This document shows positions 24,401 to 33,177 of a stretch of DNA of 64,000 nt, piece after piece. The stretch covers positions 1 to 64,000 of the forward strand of contig JAQIBS010000056.1 in NCBI GenBank assembly GCA_027858965.1. Direction: 5' to 3'. Position 1 is the first letter of the stretch; each line of letters starts with the position of its first letter. The notes beneath the pieces were generated by a model, which did no database searches, had not been told where the DNA came from, and saw nothing but the letters and a program-made list of their open reading frames with translations. This stretch comes from Kiritimatiellia bacterium. GTDB lineage: Bacteria > Verrucomicrobiota > Kiritimatiellia > RFP12 > UBA1067. Both the position numbers and the translations under genes were made by a program.

Positions 24401-27289
24401 AATGGAGACGATAAGCAATATGATTTTTATATTCAGGCAAAAAAATCACTGTTGAATATTGGGTTTATGTTATCAAGTATATTTTACAAAAATATTACTA
24501 AAGACCACATTAAAAACATCTTTAATTCAAGGTATTGTTATTGGACTGACTGGATCGGAGCGTATGTTAAAAATAATTATAATATTCTTTCAAATGATAC
24601 AGTACTCTGGATTATCGAGAACAAAGGTATTTTGAGTGATTTTTCGACAAGAGATATAGCAAGTGACGGCATGTGCTACCTTACAGACCTTGCTCAATTT
24701 GCAAGCATTCACTCTTTGCATAATCATGCAATGGACTTTTTGAAACACGCTGTTGAATTAATGGTTTCATATGGTTACCACAAAGATGTTTTCTTCTTTG
24801 ATTGCTTAAAAACTATTGAGGTGCTTTCTGAAACAAATGCAGATGAAGCACGACAATTAATAACTCCTTTGATGCCAGCAATATTAAATGTAGGCAAATA
24901 TACCGATGGAGACGAAACGCATCATCTTCCTGAAGAACTTTTTGAACTACTCTCATCATTATCACCACTTAGTTTACTTGAATGTTTTGAATATTATTGC
25001 GCGGAAGAAGAATACTATAGAGCACAAAACTGTTTTGAAAATATAGTAAAGATTATAAACCTAGATGACCCAGTTGGTTTTGAATTAGCTTCAACTGTTT
25101 TAGATAAAGGCAGCTTAGATATTTTAATTAAAAGCGGTGACAAAGGCACAAGTATACATAATGCTGTCGAAGCCTTTTTAGGAAAAAGAAGCAATGTAAA
25201 AGAAGTTCAAAACAATAATCACACTATACCGGTAAAAAAAGTAACTCTTGCGGCAAAAGATTACCCACCTGAAAAACTGCAGGCTTATTTTGAAAAGGGC
25301 CGCAGTTATCTTGCCGAAGACAAAATTAACATAGCGTTGTGGGTTCAATTCTGGAAAGAAACTAACCCAAGAGAAACTTATGCGGCATTGGAAGAATTGT
25401 ATACGAAAGAACCTTCTCTTAATTGTGGTGGCATCCTATATGAACTTTGTTTTGACTTAGAAGGCAAAGAGAAAGCGTGGAAATGGTTAATTAGCTCTTT
25501 CTGTGAAAATAACAGTTGGACATCTTACTGGAGTGCAAAAATTGATGCGGAAAAAGCATGGAAAGAAGTTTCAAAGCATTACCCTGAACGATGGCTAGAA
25601 TTCCTTCAAGAAACTTTAAGTATAAAACGACATGACTGGCATCGCATAGGTGTCTTCCGGCGAGTTGAAAGAATGACAGAATATCTGTTAATGATGAAAC
25701 AAGATAGTGAAGCAATAAAAATCACTGAAGCAATCTGTGAAACAGGGCTTGAGCTCACATCATCTTTTGCACTTGAGTCCCCTACACTCGAAATCACTGA
25801 GGCTTCCTTTACTCAAGAACACTTGATTAAATTACTCCTCATGCGACTTTCATGGCCATCAGGAATGGTAAGAGAACGTGCGTGTAACTCATTAGGAAAG
25901 CTTATTCTTAGAACAGATCTAAAGATCGATGTTATTCAAGAACTAACAAACTGGATTAACTCACAAAAACTTGAAAGCTTAGCTTGTATTGGATTGTTGC
26001 CATTCATAAGAGCCAAACAAATTGATCCCTCATTGATTCCAGTCTCAATTGATTCTTTTGCACGCAAATCGTGCAATTGCTCACACCTTTTTAAATTGCT
26101 TTTATACACAATTAATCCAAACCAGATAGATACCGCTTGCACGACACCAAGGTTTGATGTCTTGCCCAGGGGATTTAAACCTAGCCCTGATTTCATTAAG
26201 CATTATGACAAAATTATTCCATCTGCCTATAAATATACCAGTGAAGAGATCTCGATAAAATACAACATATCCTTTATCGATAGGTGGGCCTACGAAACAG
26301 AAAAACTTGGATTCAATCTGAAAAACGCAGACAAACCTTTCCACGATTTTTGGGGAAGACATGATGATCAACACTTTATGGTATTTGACTGCCTTGGCAG
26401 TGAGATTTTTAGATCTGGGTACTTAATGGCACTGCAATGGCTACAAACATCTATTCCTTCAGTAGCTGATTGTACTGAGATTGAAAGTACTCGGACATTA
26501 CCCATAGACCTTGGTCTCTGGAAAGTATCTCCATCACCCCCTCCCGAATGGTGGCCATTTATCGACTTAGCGGAAGGAGTGGATATTACTCCAAACAAAA
26601 TTATATCCAAACTTGAGGTTCTTTTTGAGGAACAAAAAAAATGGGCTAAATCTGTTGGAATGATCAGCGGACGTGTCGCATCTGGTGATGTTTTTTATGA
26701 TATAGAAATGTTTGCAGTTGGACAAAAATGTATAGATGGCAACACACCTGACGGCGAATCTATCTTCAACTCAGGCTTATGGAGAACAACAGTAAAGAAC
26801 TATAGCCCTAGCCAGCTTGCAACAATAGAAAGAGGAATTAAAGAAACTGATGATCTTCAAGAAGAAGTAATTGGTGGATGGTATATGCAACCGTATGCAC
26901 AATATATTCGTTCGGTACCAACCGCTAGATGGCAATGGTGGAGGGCTTATAGAAATACATGGGCTCCATCACATAATTTATTTCCGAACTCTAGTCTTAC
27001 AGTTTGTTGTCAACCTGACAGGGTTGAATATCTTTTGGACAACAAAGTGATTGGTTATTGGAAAGATTGGACAAAAGGAATCACCGAATACACAAATGCA
27101 AACCTTTCACCCTCCTCCGGCTGCTACTTAATGCTAGACAAAGAAATAGTGAAGAATACCAACAATATCGGTGGTTTAACAACATGTTGGGTCTGTAAAA
27201 TAACATGTTATCATCGGAAATATAGCCACGAACAATTTCAGTCACATGAAATATTCAAGGTTATTGGAGGTTCAAATATCATTGTCTGA
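21440..27289 (+). CDS. Avs-like STAND NTPase with N-terminal nuclease, putative antiphage sensor
   Basis: This very large protein (1,949 residues) is more AT-rich than the flanking hsd genes. Residues 1-100 resemble the DUF4297/Cap4-type PD-(D/E)xK nuclease: RAGDDYQDAQ, a Glu in VEASEYGYLDDIVI, and LELLQVKF. A STAND/NACHT-like ATPase follows, with Walker A CGTPGVGKST (about 278-287), Walker B PLVIIIDGLDHV (about 368-380) and a GTQPVP sensor-like stretch. Residues about 550-1949 are a long helical, repeat-like region suited to binding a phage protein. Size and order match antiviral STAND proteins, which detect conserved phage proteins and then oligomerise and degrade DNA. It lies between hsdS and hsdM, so it may be co-expressed with the restriction system. 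The nuclease assignment is by motif only. Confidence 0.82.
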   Translation: MAKESKFNRSGVRRAGDDYQDAQALTYLVSMLEHPGRYEWVKVEASEYGYLDDIVIKYANGDLELLQVKFAAHPDEPDDAYNWESLLKTRTGKKGKELPSLIKKWGDSILDLHAQEEVFKSSLVTNRKLAPEIESCLDTTNLTIDLDKIPDKIITELKRQIGPKEQLNIVFGNLVFKTDQPECEVLESSCLRRFQAVSGKNEGWLNLKDNLKKWIKEKDLPNTSGEIKIHDVQNAALWYRLQSLPQEFEIPYDYILPSEQFFQEVNDASLTAGCSVICGTPGVGKSTFISYLFRHLQNQNRDVVRHHYFLSLDDNSTGRFDHNKVAESLMADLQIAASEALAKFIDDNPNPSDFAKWLDQCNKYYIKHSRPLVIIIDGLDHVWRERRNISELLKLFEIILPCRPGISIIIGTQPVPDEQLPERLLSQAPRNQWKELPWLTEEAIAKLLQKQESLLSLRWPKERQKDELLEISSILYEKTQGHPLVLKFTFQTLLDSGKRIERTNVSSLNSWNGDNIESYYSSLWRSLSSEGRFVLCLFAVSGFVFPEDGLITVCTHARFNPAESQNGFRTVRHLLTRSALGWRAFHQSLDVFVRKSAELPGYASIIASAITQWLDNNAPEYWQWAYLWRWQSKRGNSEPLITGITREWVIDSISKGYPLKTICQITEHSAISALRTGDLYHFVKNMFLKEYAQDQAEYKDPDSFSKWNIVQLFSSGTPLLTEILLTHSQYLSDPQLYGVAQKLAVDGKQTELQTVVAELLQRIRKPKSRQNKDWQSEVKYLIGSKAYSETLTTKELIDIIKRNRSRIDTVELCKTICESLAHANRTSLIHSLANEELEQGERDILLNIGFQHALFHNLNWNDLADQYSNNPFSYIYKTLNNRNTIPTKNFTLPNHDILNIKHMYQNKKQVISWLEDTYFTVLANYLSDQSDVIDDWKKGIGDYTWAREFTGLTIELAFQTAINIKEGNPFTIVDVYDHFSQLEPPKFNGDDKQYDFYIQAKKSLLNIGFMLSSIFYKNITKDHIKNIFNSRYCYWTDWIGAYVKNNYNILSNDTVLWIIENKGILSDFSTRDIASDGMCYLTDLAQFASIHSLHNHAMDFLKHAVELMVSYGYHKDVFFFDCLKTIEVLSETNADEARQLITPLMPAILNVGKYTDGDETHHLPEELFELLSSLSPLSLLECFEYYCAEEEYYRAQNCFENIVKIINLDDPVGFELASTVLDKGSLDILIKSGDKGTSIHNAVEAFLGKRSNVKEVQNNNHTIPVKKVTLAAKDYPPEKLQAYFEKGRSYLAEDKINIALWVQFWKETNPRETYAALEELYTKEPSLNCGGILYELCFDLEGKEKAWKWLISSFCENNSWTSYWSAKIDAEKAWKEVSKHYPERWLEFLQETLSIKRHDWHRIGVFRRVERMTEYLLMMKQDSEAIKITEAICETGLELTSSFALESPTLEITEASFTQEHLIKLLLMRLSWPSGMVRERACNSLGKLILRTDLKIDVIQELTNWINSQKLESLACIGLLPFIRAKQIDPSLIPVSIDSFARKSCNCSHLFKLLLYTINPNQIDTACTTPRFDVLPRGFKPSPDFIKHYDKIIPSAYKYTSEEISIKYNISFIDRWAYETEKLGFNLKNADKPFHDFWGRHDDQHFMVFDCLGSEIFRSGYLMALQWLQTSIPSVADCTEIESTRTLPIDLGLWKVSPSPPPEWWPFIDLAEGVDITPNKIISKLEVLFEEQKKWAKSVGMISGRVASGDVFYDIEMFAVGQKCIDGNTPDGESIFNSGLWRTTVKNYSPSQLATIERGIKETDDLQEEVIGGWYMQPYAQYIRSVPTARWQWWRAYRNTWAPSHNLFPNSSLTVCCQPDRVEYLLDNKVIGYWKDWTKGITEYTNANLSPSSGCYLMLDKEIVKNTNNIGGLTTCWVCKITCYHRKYSHEQFQSHEIFKVIGGSNIIV

Positions 27290-27400
27290 TTGACATAAAC
27301 TGCAAACCTGCAAAAAACCGATAACCAAACGCAATCCAACTTGCTTACCTTGCTTTCCTTGAGCGACAACGACTGTTAAAACAATTTAAAGAGAAAAACT

Positions 27401-28957
27401 ATGAGCAACGAATCAGGACTTATTTCAAAAGTATGGAATTTCGCCAATGTACTACGCGATGACGGCGTGGGCTATGGCGATTATCTTGAACAGATCACCT
27501 ATCTGCTGTTTCTTAAAATGGCGGAGGAGATGTCGCAGCCCCCCTATGACAAAACCATCAGCTTCCCGCGCATTAAAGATACGGAGGGCAAAGAGACCCC
27601 GGATGGTGAACTCTGTGACTGGCATACCCTCAGTCAGAAACGCGGGGCTGAGCTGGAGGCGTTCTACTCCCAGATGCTACGCTCGCTGGCAACCGAACGC
27701 GGGATTCTCGGTCAGATCTTCACCAAATCACAGAATAAGATTCAGGACCCCGCCAAGCTGCTGAAGGTGATCGATATGATCGGCAAAGAGCAGTGGATGG
27801 TGATGGGCGCCGATGTGAAGGGCGACATCTATGAAGGGCTGCTGGAAAAGAATGCGGAGGACACCAAAAGCGGTGCAGGTCAGTATTTCACCCCCCGCGC
27901 ACTGATTAAGGCGATGGTTGAGTGCGTGCGCCCTGAACCCTTGAAATCCATTCACGATCCCTCCTGCGGCACTGGAGGCTTCTTCCTGGCCGCCTACGAC
28001 TACCTGACGCACAACCACGATCTGAATCGTGATCAAAAAGCATTTTTGAAGAACAGCACCTTTTCGGGCAATGAGATTGTGGCAGGTACCCGCCGCATGT
28101 GTCTAATGAATATGTTTCTGCACAATATCGGTGAGATTGATGGCGACACCTTTATATCCCCCAACGATGCCCTGATCTCAGATGAGGGCAAACGTGTGGA
28201 CTATGTGCTGGCCAATCCCCCCTTCGGCAAAAAGAGCAGCATGACCATCACCAATGAGGATGGCGAGCAGAAGAAACAGGATCTCAGCTACAACCGACAG
28301 GACTTCTGGGCAACCACCAGCAATAAACAGCTCAATTTCCTCCAGCACATCCGCTCCCTGCTGAAAATCAATGGCGAGGCCGCCGTAGTTCTCCCCGACA
28401 ACGTTCTTTTTGAAGGCGGTGCCGGTGAGACAGTCCGCAAAGAGCTGATGAAGACCACCGAGCTGCACACCATCCTACGTCTGCCCACCGGTATCTTTTA
28501 TGCCAACGGAGTGAAAGCCAACGTTCTCTTTTTCGACAACAAACCGGCCTCCCGCGATCCATGGACAACCGAGGTCTGGGTGTATGACTACCGCACCAAC
28601 GTCCACCACACCCTCAAAAAGAAGACCATGCAGCTCCCCGACCTGCAACCCTTCATCGACTGCTACAACCCCGGCAACCGCCACACCCGCAAGGAAACCT
28701 GGTCCGAATCACCAACCAAGACCACTGCCCCAGATGGTCGCTGGCGCAAGTTCACCTACAAAGAGATCATCGCCCGCGACAAAACCAATCTGGATATTTT
28801 CTGGCTCAAAGAAAAGAGCCTCGACGACCTCGACAATCTTCCCGACCCCGATATCCTCGCCACCGAGATCATCGAAAACATCGAAGCTGGATTGAAAAGT
28901 TTTCGGGAGATTATGGAAGTTATGGGTGAGAGTGGGGAGACAACAGGCGATGTCTAA
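27401..28957 (+). CDS. hsdM: Type I restriction-modification methyltransferase subunit
   Basis: This 518-residue N6-adenine methyltransferase is partner of HsdS and HsdR. An N-terminal helical HsdM_N domain (YGDYLEQITYLLFLKMAEEM) precedes the SAM-binding motif I IHDPSCGTGGFFLAAYDY (about 185) and the catalytic NPPFGKKS (about 272), the usual NPPF of gamma-type adenine methyltransferases. The start follows AAAGAG. It is GC-richer than the STAND gene before it and resembles hsdR in composition, which suggests the STAND gene was inserted into an existing hsd operon. A small GTTGTG/CACAAC hairpin follows the stop. Confidence 0.95.
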   Translation: MSNESGLISKVWNFANVLRDDGVGYGDYLEQITYLLFLKMAEEMSQPPYDKTISFPRIKDTEGKETPDGELCDWHTLSQKRGAELEAFYSQMLRSLATERGILGQIFTKSQNKIQDPAKLLKVIDMIGKEQWMVMGADVKGDIYEGLLEKNAEDTKSGAGQYFTPRALIKAMVECVRPEPLKSIHDPSCGTGGFFLAAYDYLTHNHDLNRDQKAFLKNSTFSGNEIVAGTRRMCLMNMFLHNIGEIDGDTFISPNDALISDEGKRVDYVLANPPFGKKSSMTITNEDGEQKKQDLSYNRQDFWATTSNKQLNFLQHIRSLLKINGEAAVVLPDNVLFEGGAGETVRKELMKTTELHTILRLPTGIFYANGVKANVLFFDNKPASRDPWTTEVWVYDYRTNVHHTLKKKTMQLPDLQPFIDCYNPGNRHTRKETWSESPTKTTAPDGRWRKFTYKEIIARDKTNLDIFWLKEKSLDDLDNLPDPDILATEIIENIEAGLKSFREIMEVMGESGETTGDV

Positions 28958-29060
28958 AGTTGTGAGCACAACAATAAAAAGAAGAGCACTGTGTTAAAAC
29001 AGAGTACGTAAAAATCAAGAACATAGATTAACCGCAAATACAGCCAAAACAAGGATTATC

Positions 29061-32000
29061 ATGATACTTGAAATTATTGAAACCAAAAAAGATTATTCAA
29101 AGTTATGTGATTTTACCAAAGACACAAAAGCCAACGCTTGTCAACATCTCAAAAGAATTATGGCCCAAATGCCAGGGTATGATCTTCATGACGCTGATCA
29201 TTCAAAGGCAGTACTACATAACATAGAAGAACTCCTAGGAGAAAAATCTCTTTCAAAACTTACAACCTGTGAACTGATTTTACTCTATTTATCAGCATAC
29301 ATGCATGATACTGGCATGGCATTGCCTGATTGGGAATTGAAGATACTTGAAGCTATTGATAGTGAGGAAAACAAAGTAAACAATTGGATAAACGACTTCA
29401 GGAATGAGTTCAAACGCCCTTTTAAATTATCAAAATCTCAGACTTTAATCCGAAAACATGCAAACAGTATCTACGGTAGTTTTAAAGAGATTCAAGACTG
29501 GGATTTTTCTCCAAGCACAGAAGATGAGCTTGTTAGCGACCTTTCAAAATTAGTGCGAGATTATCAAACATTTAGAAATGGTTATCAAAAAGAAATTCAA
29601 AGTGAAAATAGGGACCGTCAAATTGCACATATACGCAGTGAATTTATTAGAAATACCCATGTTTACAGATCCGCTAAATATGCAAAAAACCTTGGAACCA
29701 AACTAAAAACAACACTAAATGCGAATTGGGGTATAGCGTTTGCAAAAGATTTGGGTGGAATATGTCAAGCTCATGGAGAGTCATTTGATGAACTTTCTCA
29801 CTTAAGTTCTTTAGTGACGTATGAAAATGGAAAGACTGCAAATCTTCAATTCATTGCTTCGTTGCTAAGAATAGCTGATATAATGCATTTTGGTGGAGAT
29901 CGTGCACCAAGTATACTTTCTGACGAAATTGATTTTAAAAACCCAGACAGCTTTAAACACTGGGCGATTAAACAAGAAGGTGTTAGTACCGCAGTACAAA
30001 GAAAAGAAGAATCTAGTGAAGTGCAAATTTCATTTTCATCTTTCTTCCGTAAGCCAGATTATTATTATGAAATGGAGCAATATATAAGGTGGGTTGAGTG
30101 TGAGCTAGATTATTTCTCTAAACTTGAAAAACAGTGGAACCGGGAGCGGCCTGAATCTGTCAGCAATAGATGGAGGATATGTTTCCATGAAAATGTAAAC
30201 CGCACTGGTATTCGTTATGATGATAGCATTTTTACTCCCGTTGATAACATGTCGTTCACTCTTGACCAACGACGCATTATTGAACTTCTTATGGGTGTTG
30301 GGTTATATAAAGACAAATATGCGTGCATTCGTGAACTATACCAAAATTCACTAGATGCATGTCGATGTATGCAAGCTATATCAGGCACACCACTTAAGTG
30401 CAATATAGAATTTGGTTTGGAGTTCATCAATGAATCATTGTATTTGTATTGTCTAGATACAGGCATTGGCATGACGAAAGAAGTAATTGAAGAATATTTG
30501 TTGCATATTGGTAATTCATTCTACAAATCAAGAGATTTTGACAGGAAACTTTCTGCATGGGACAATCCTTTTACGCCAGTCTCACAATTTGGCATAGGTA
30601 TTTTATCCTGCTTTATGCTGGGAAATCAATTGGATGTTACAACCATACCTGCACCAGGTTTGTACAACGACGTGACCCCATTAAGGTTTTCGGTTAATGG
30701 TCCTCATGAGCAGTTTTACTATATGCCACCCGATGAAAGCGATATTGAACGAATAGGACAAAATGGGACATTGTTACGAATCTGCTTAACAGACCCCTCA
30801 GTAATAACAAATAATCGGCTGGAAGATATGTGGCTAGCATATTTTTCAGAGAGATTGCCAGGAGCATACAACACTATAAATAAATCATTATTCGGGAAGC
30901 TAAATCACAACATTCATAAAGTGATAAGTGATTTTGTTGGATTACCTCCAAACAATATAGATGTATCCGTGCGATTTGATGATAGTTCTACAGAAAAGAT
31001 TGTTCGTCGTGATCAACTATTTATATGGTCTAAATTTGGTATTGACGACAGCTCAATTCAAGAAATTTGCAAGTTTCAGTATGATTTCAATCGGTCCAAA
31101 TTTGATATTAAGCCAATAAATGAGAACTGGTTTTCAAACTATCAAGGCCAAACAGAGTTCGGCGGTATGATATACACATGGAACATTGCTCTCCCCGCTT
31201 CCTCTTTCCCTGAAAGCTCAAACTTAAAAGATCATCAGCCTGTTCCCTCATTCGGAAGTAAAGGACTATTTATTGACGGGATTTCTGTTAAGCATGGATC
31301 GCTGCATGATGACACTCATTTAAGCAACCTTGTTCGTGAAGGATATTTAAATTTCATAGGCGAAGTTCGTCCTCAATTATCAGTTGATAGACTACAAGTA
31401 ACGGAAATGCCAGCATCAATTAAGGAAAGCACAAATCAACTATTAAAACAGGCCTTAAAAGAATCCGTCAAAACAGTTATAAAACATATAAATGACCAAA
31501 AATTTAAAGCAACTGATAATAGGATCTGCATGATTTGGGAATACCTTTTCAGTATATTTTGGGAATGTAAATCTTGGCTTCTAGATGAACTTATTGCTAA
31601 TCAATATTCAAAGAAAATCTCTTTGAAAGAACTAGTTGAAATCGGTAATAATGTACCCAAGACTCTAGCTGCATACTTGAACAAAGAAAACATATCCCTC
31701 TTAGACGTTAATTATTCACAACTTTCTGAAATTGGAAAACTCTTGTTTACAGGTAAATGTTTGTCAGCTAAGTCAATTGTGTTAAAAGAAAAAGAATTGT
31801 TAATACAAAGCACTGGTTTTTCTAGTTATGCGTCAAATAATTTGACTTCACGTTTAAGGCACCATCAGATAGTAATCTATGCTGACCACTGGGATGGCTG
31901 CTTTGAAGATTATGATATTGTATCTCAGTTCTGGCCAATTATTCCTACGAAGCTTTTTGATTGTATTAAAAGAGGCAACAATGAAACCATTAATTGCATC

Positions 32001-32525
32001 GACACGGAAAGCCGCGCCTTAGAAATCTATTTTTTCAGTAATAGCATCTGCGCTATTCCTGAACTGGACCCAGTAATGATCCATCCTGATTTTGGCTTGT
32101 ATGGCCAAGACGATCCAAAACATATATTAAATAGAGAAAAACACAACGATGTCGGTTGTTTTGAAAAGGCTAAAAACAACTTTTGGCTAAATGAACTAAA
32201 TGAACCAAATTTTGTTAATGAAAATCTGCCATGCTATGCGCTTCTTGTCTATCTTGCTCCTCGTGCATTATCCTCTGAAGAGGAAATGTCATTGAATAAT
32301 TATTCAAAAGATATCCCCGCTTATGTGAAAGGTGTGCGTGAGGGGTGGAGTTTATTATTCCTTGGAAAGAAACATGGCAAGCCTATCATAAAACCTGGAA
32401 TCATCTCGCGTGCCGAAATGGTAAATGCTATTGATAATTCAACTTGGTCAGAGATTATGGGTCAAGATTATAGGTTTGTTGATGATACTATGCTAAAAAG
32501 TCTAAGATCTACTGAAGCAGATTAG
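29061..32525 (+). CDS. HD-domain / Hsp90-like ATPase protein, putative defence gene
   Basis: This 1,154-residue protein starts after AAGGATTATC. The N-terminal part (about 30-320) has HD-phosphohydrolase features: GYDLHDADHS, YLSAYMHDTGMAL (HD pair) and LLRIADIMHFGGDRAP. The central part (about 395-570) is a GHKL/Hsp90-type ATPase: N-box RELYQNSLDACR, ATP-lid LDTGIGMTKEVIEEYL, and SQFGIGILSCFMLG. The C-terminal 500 residues are unrecognised. Proteins joining an HD-type domain to an Hsp90-like ATPase are known from conflict and defence gene neighbourhoods. Its place next to type I RM and STAND genes supports this. The HD domain may hydrolyse a nucleotide signal; that is inference. Confidence 0.8.
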   Translation: MILEIIETKKDYSKLCDFTKDTKANACQHLKRIMAQMPGYDLHDADHSKAVLHNIEELLGEKSLSKLTTCELILLYLSAYMHDTGMALPDWELKILEAIDSEENKVNNWINDFRNEFKRPFKLSKSQTLIRKHANSIYGSFKEIQDWDFSPSTEDELVSDLSKLVRDYQTFRNGYQKEIQSENRDRQIAHIRSEFIRNTHVYRSAKYAKNLGTKLKTTLNANWGIAFAKDLGGICQAHGESFDELSHLSSLVTYENGKTANLQFIASLLRIADIMHFGGDRAPSILSDEIDFKNPDSFKHWAIKQEGVSTAVQRKEESSEVQISFSSFFRKPDYYYEMEQYIRWVECELDYFSKLEKQWNRERPESVSNRWRICFHENVNRTGIRYDDSIFTPVDNMSFTLDQRRIIELLMGVGLYKDKYACIRELYQNSLDACRCMQAISGTPLKCNIEFGLEFINESLYLYCLDTGIGMTKEVIEEYLLHIGNSFYKSRDFDRKLSAWDNPFTPVSQFGIGILSCFMLGNQLDVTTIPAPGLYNDVTPLRFSVNGPHEQFYYMPPDESDIERIGQNGTLLRICLTDPSVITNNRLEDMWLAYFSERLPGAYNTINKSLFGKLNHNIHKVISDFVGLPPNNIDVSVRFDDSSTEKIVRRDQLFIWSKFGIDDSSIQEICKFQYDFNRSKFDIKPINENWFSNYQGQTEFGGMIYTWNIALPASSFPESSNLKDHQPVPSFGSKGLFIDGISVKHGSLHDDTHLSNLVREGYLNFIGEVRPQLSVDRLQVTEMPASIKESTNQLLKQALKESVKTVIKHINDQKFKATDNRICMIWEYLFSIFWECKSWLLDELIANQYSKKISLKELVEIGNNVPKTLAAYLNKENISLLDVNYSQLSEIGKLLFTGKCLSAKSIVLKEKELLIQSTGFSSYASNNLTSRLRHHQIVIYADHWDGCFEDYDIVSQFWPIIPTKLFDCIKRGNNETINCIDTESRALEIYFFSNSICAIPELDPVMIHPDFGLYGQDDPKHILNREKHNDVGCFEKAKNNFWLNELNEPNFVNENLPCYALLVYLAPRALSSEEEMSLNNYSKDIPAYVKGVREGWSLLFLGKKHGKPIIKPGIISRAEMVNAIDNSTWSEIMGQDYRFVDDTMLKSLRSTEAD

Positions 32526-32619
32526 AAAACTTTGGAGCGCGTTTGCATTCCCATGTAATTGTAGGCGATCATAGGACAGAGTTAGTTGAAAATTAAAAAT
32601 TTCAACTTAGGAGAGAAAC

Positions 32620-33093
32620 ATGAGTACCGAGAAATACACATGTTGCAAAAACTGTATAGCTGAAGGCCGATCAATATACAAGAAAGGCTTTTGTAAAAAA
32701 TGTTATAGATGGGCCATGCAACTAGAGAAAGCGAATAAAAACGATTTTCAACCTTTCTCATCTTACGAGCGAAAACAAGCAATAATTGCGTTACAAGAAT
32801 TTAAACGTCGTGAAGAGATCATTAAATCTGGTGATTGTGAGCCAATGCAGCTAGAAGATATGTTTATTGCTATTACTGGAGCATGCAGGTCAGAGATAAA
32901 ACCCATTCCATTAGAAATTCTTTACCAAATGACAGCAAGGGACCGTTATCGCTGTTTTATTATCCTACTTGATATCCTGGAAAATGTTCCAAGAGATGCC
33001 CCGGTATTGCTCACCTCAACATATCCAACCAAAGGAATTGACCACCATGTGCAAACATGGAGATCTGCCTTAGATAATTTTGAGCAAGATTAA
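32620..33093 (+). CDS. Small zinc-ribbon protein
   Basis: This 157-residue protein starts 6 bases after AGGAGAG. The N-terminus has a CCKNC...GFCKKC pattern (Cys pairs at about residues 8-11 and 25-28), suited to one structural zinc. The rest is helical with no recognised domain. It lies 95 bases downstream of the HD-Hsp90 gene and 85 bases upstream of the PLD-type gene, and could belong to either. DNA or RNA binding is possible from the zinc ribbon but not shown. Confidence 0.6.
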   Translation: MSTEKYTCCKNCIAEGRSIYKKGFCKKCYRWAMQLEKANKNDFQPFSSYERKQAIIALQEFKRREEIIKSGDCEPMQLEDMFIAITGACRSEIKPIPLEILYQMTARDRYRCFIILLDILENVPRDAPVLLTSTYPTKGIDHHVQTWRSALDNFEQD

Positions 33094-33177
33094 TCACATT
33101 GAGTTTACAAAAATCCCTTTTTTATCGCAGTTATCTGCTTTAAAAGAGGAAGGTAATAAAAACAGTAAAGGATTAAT

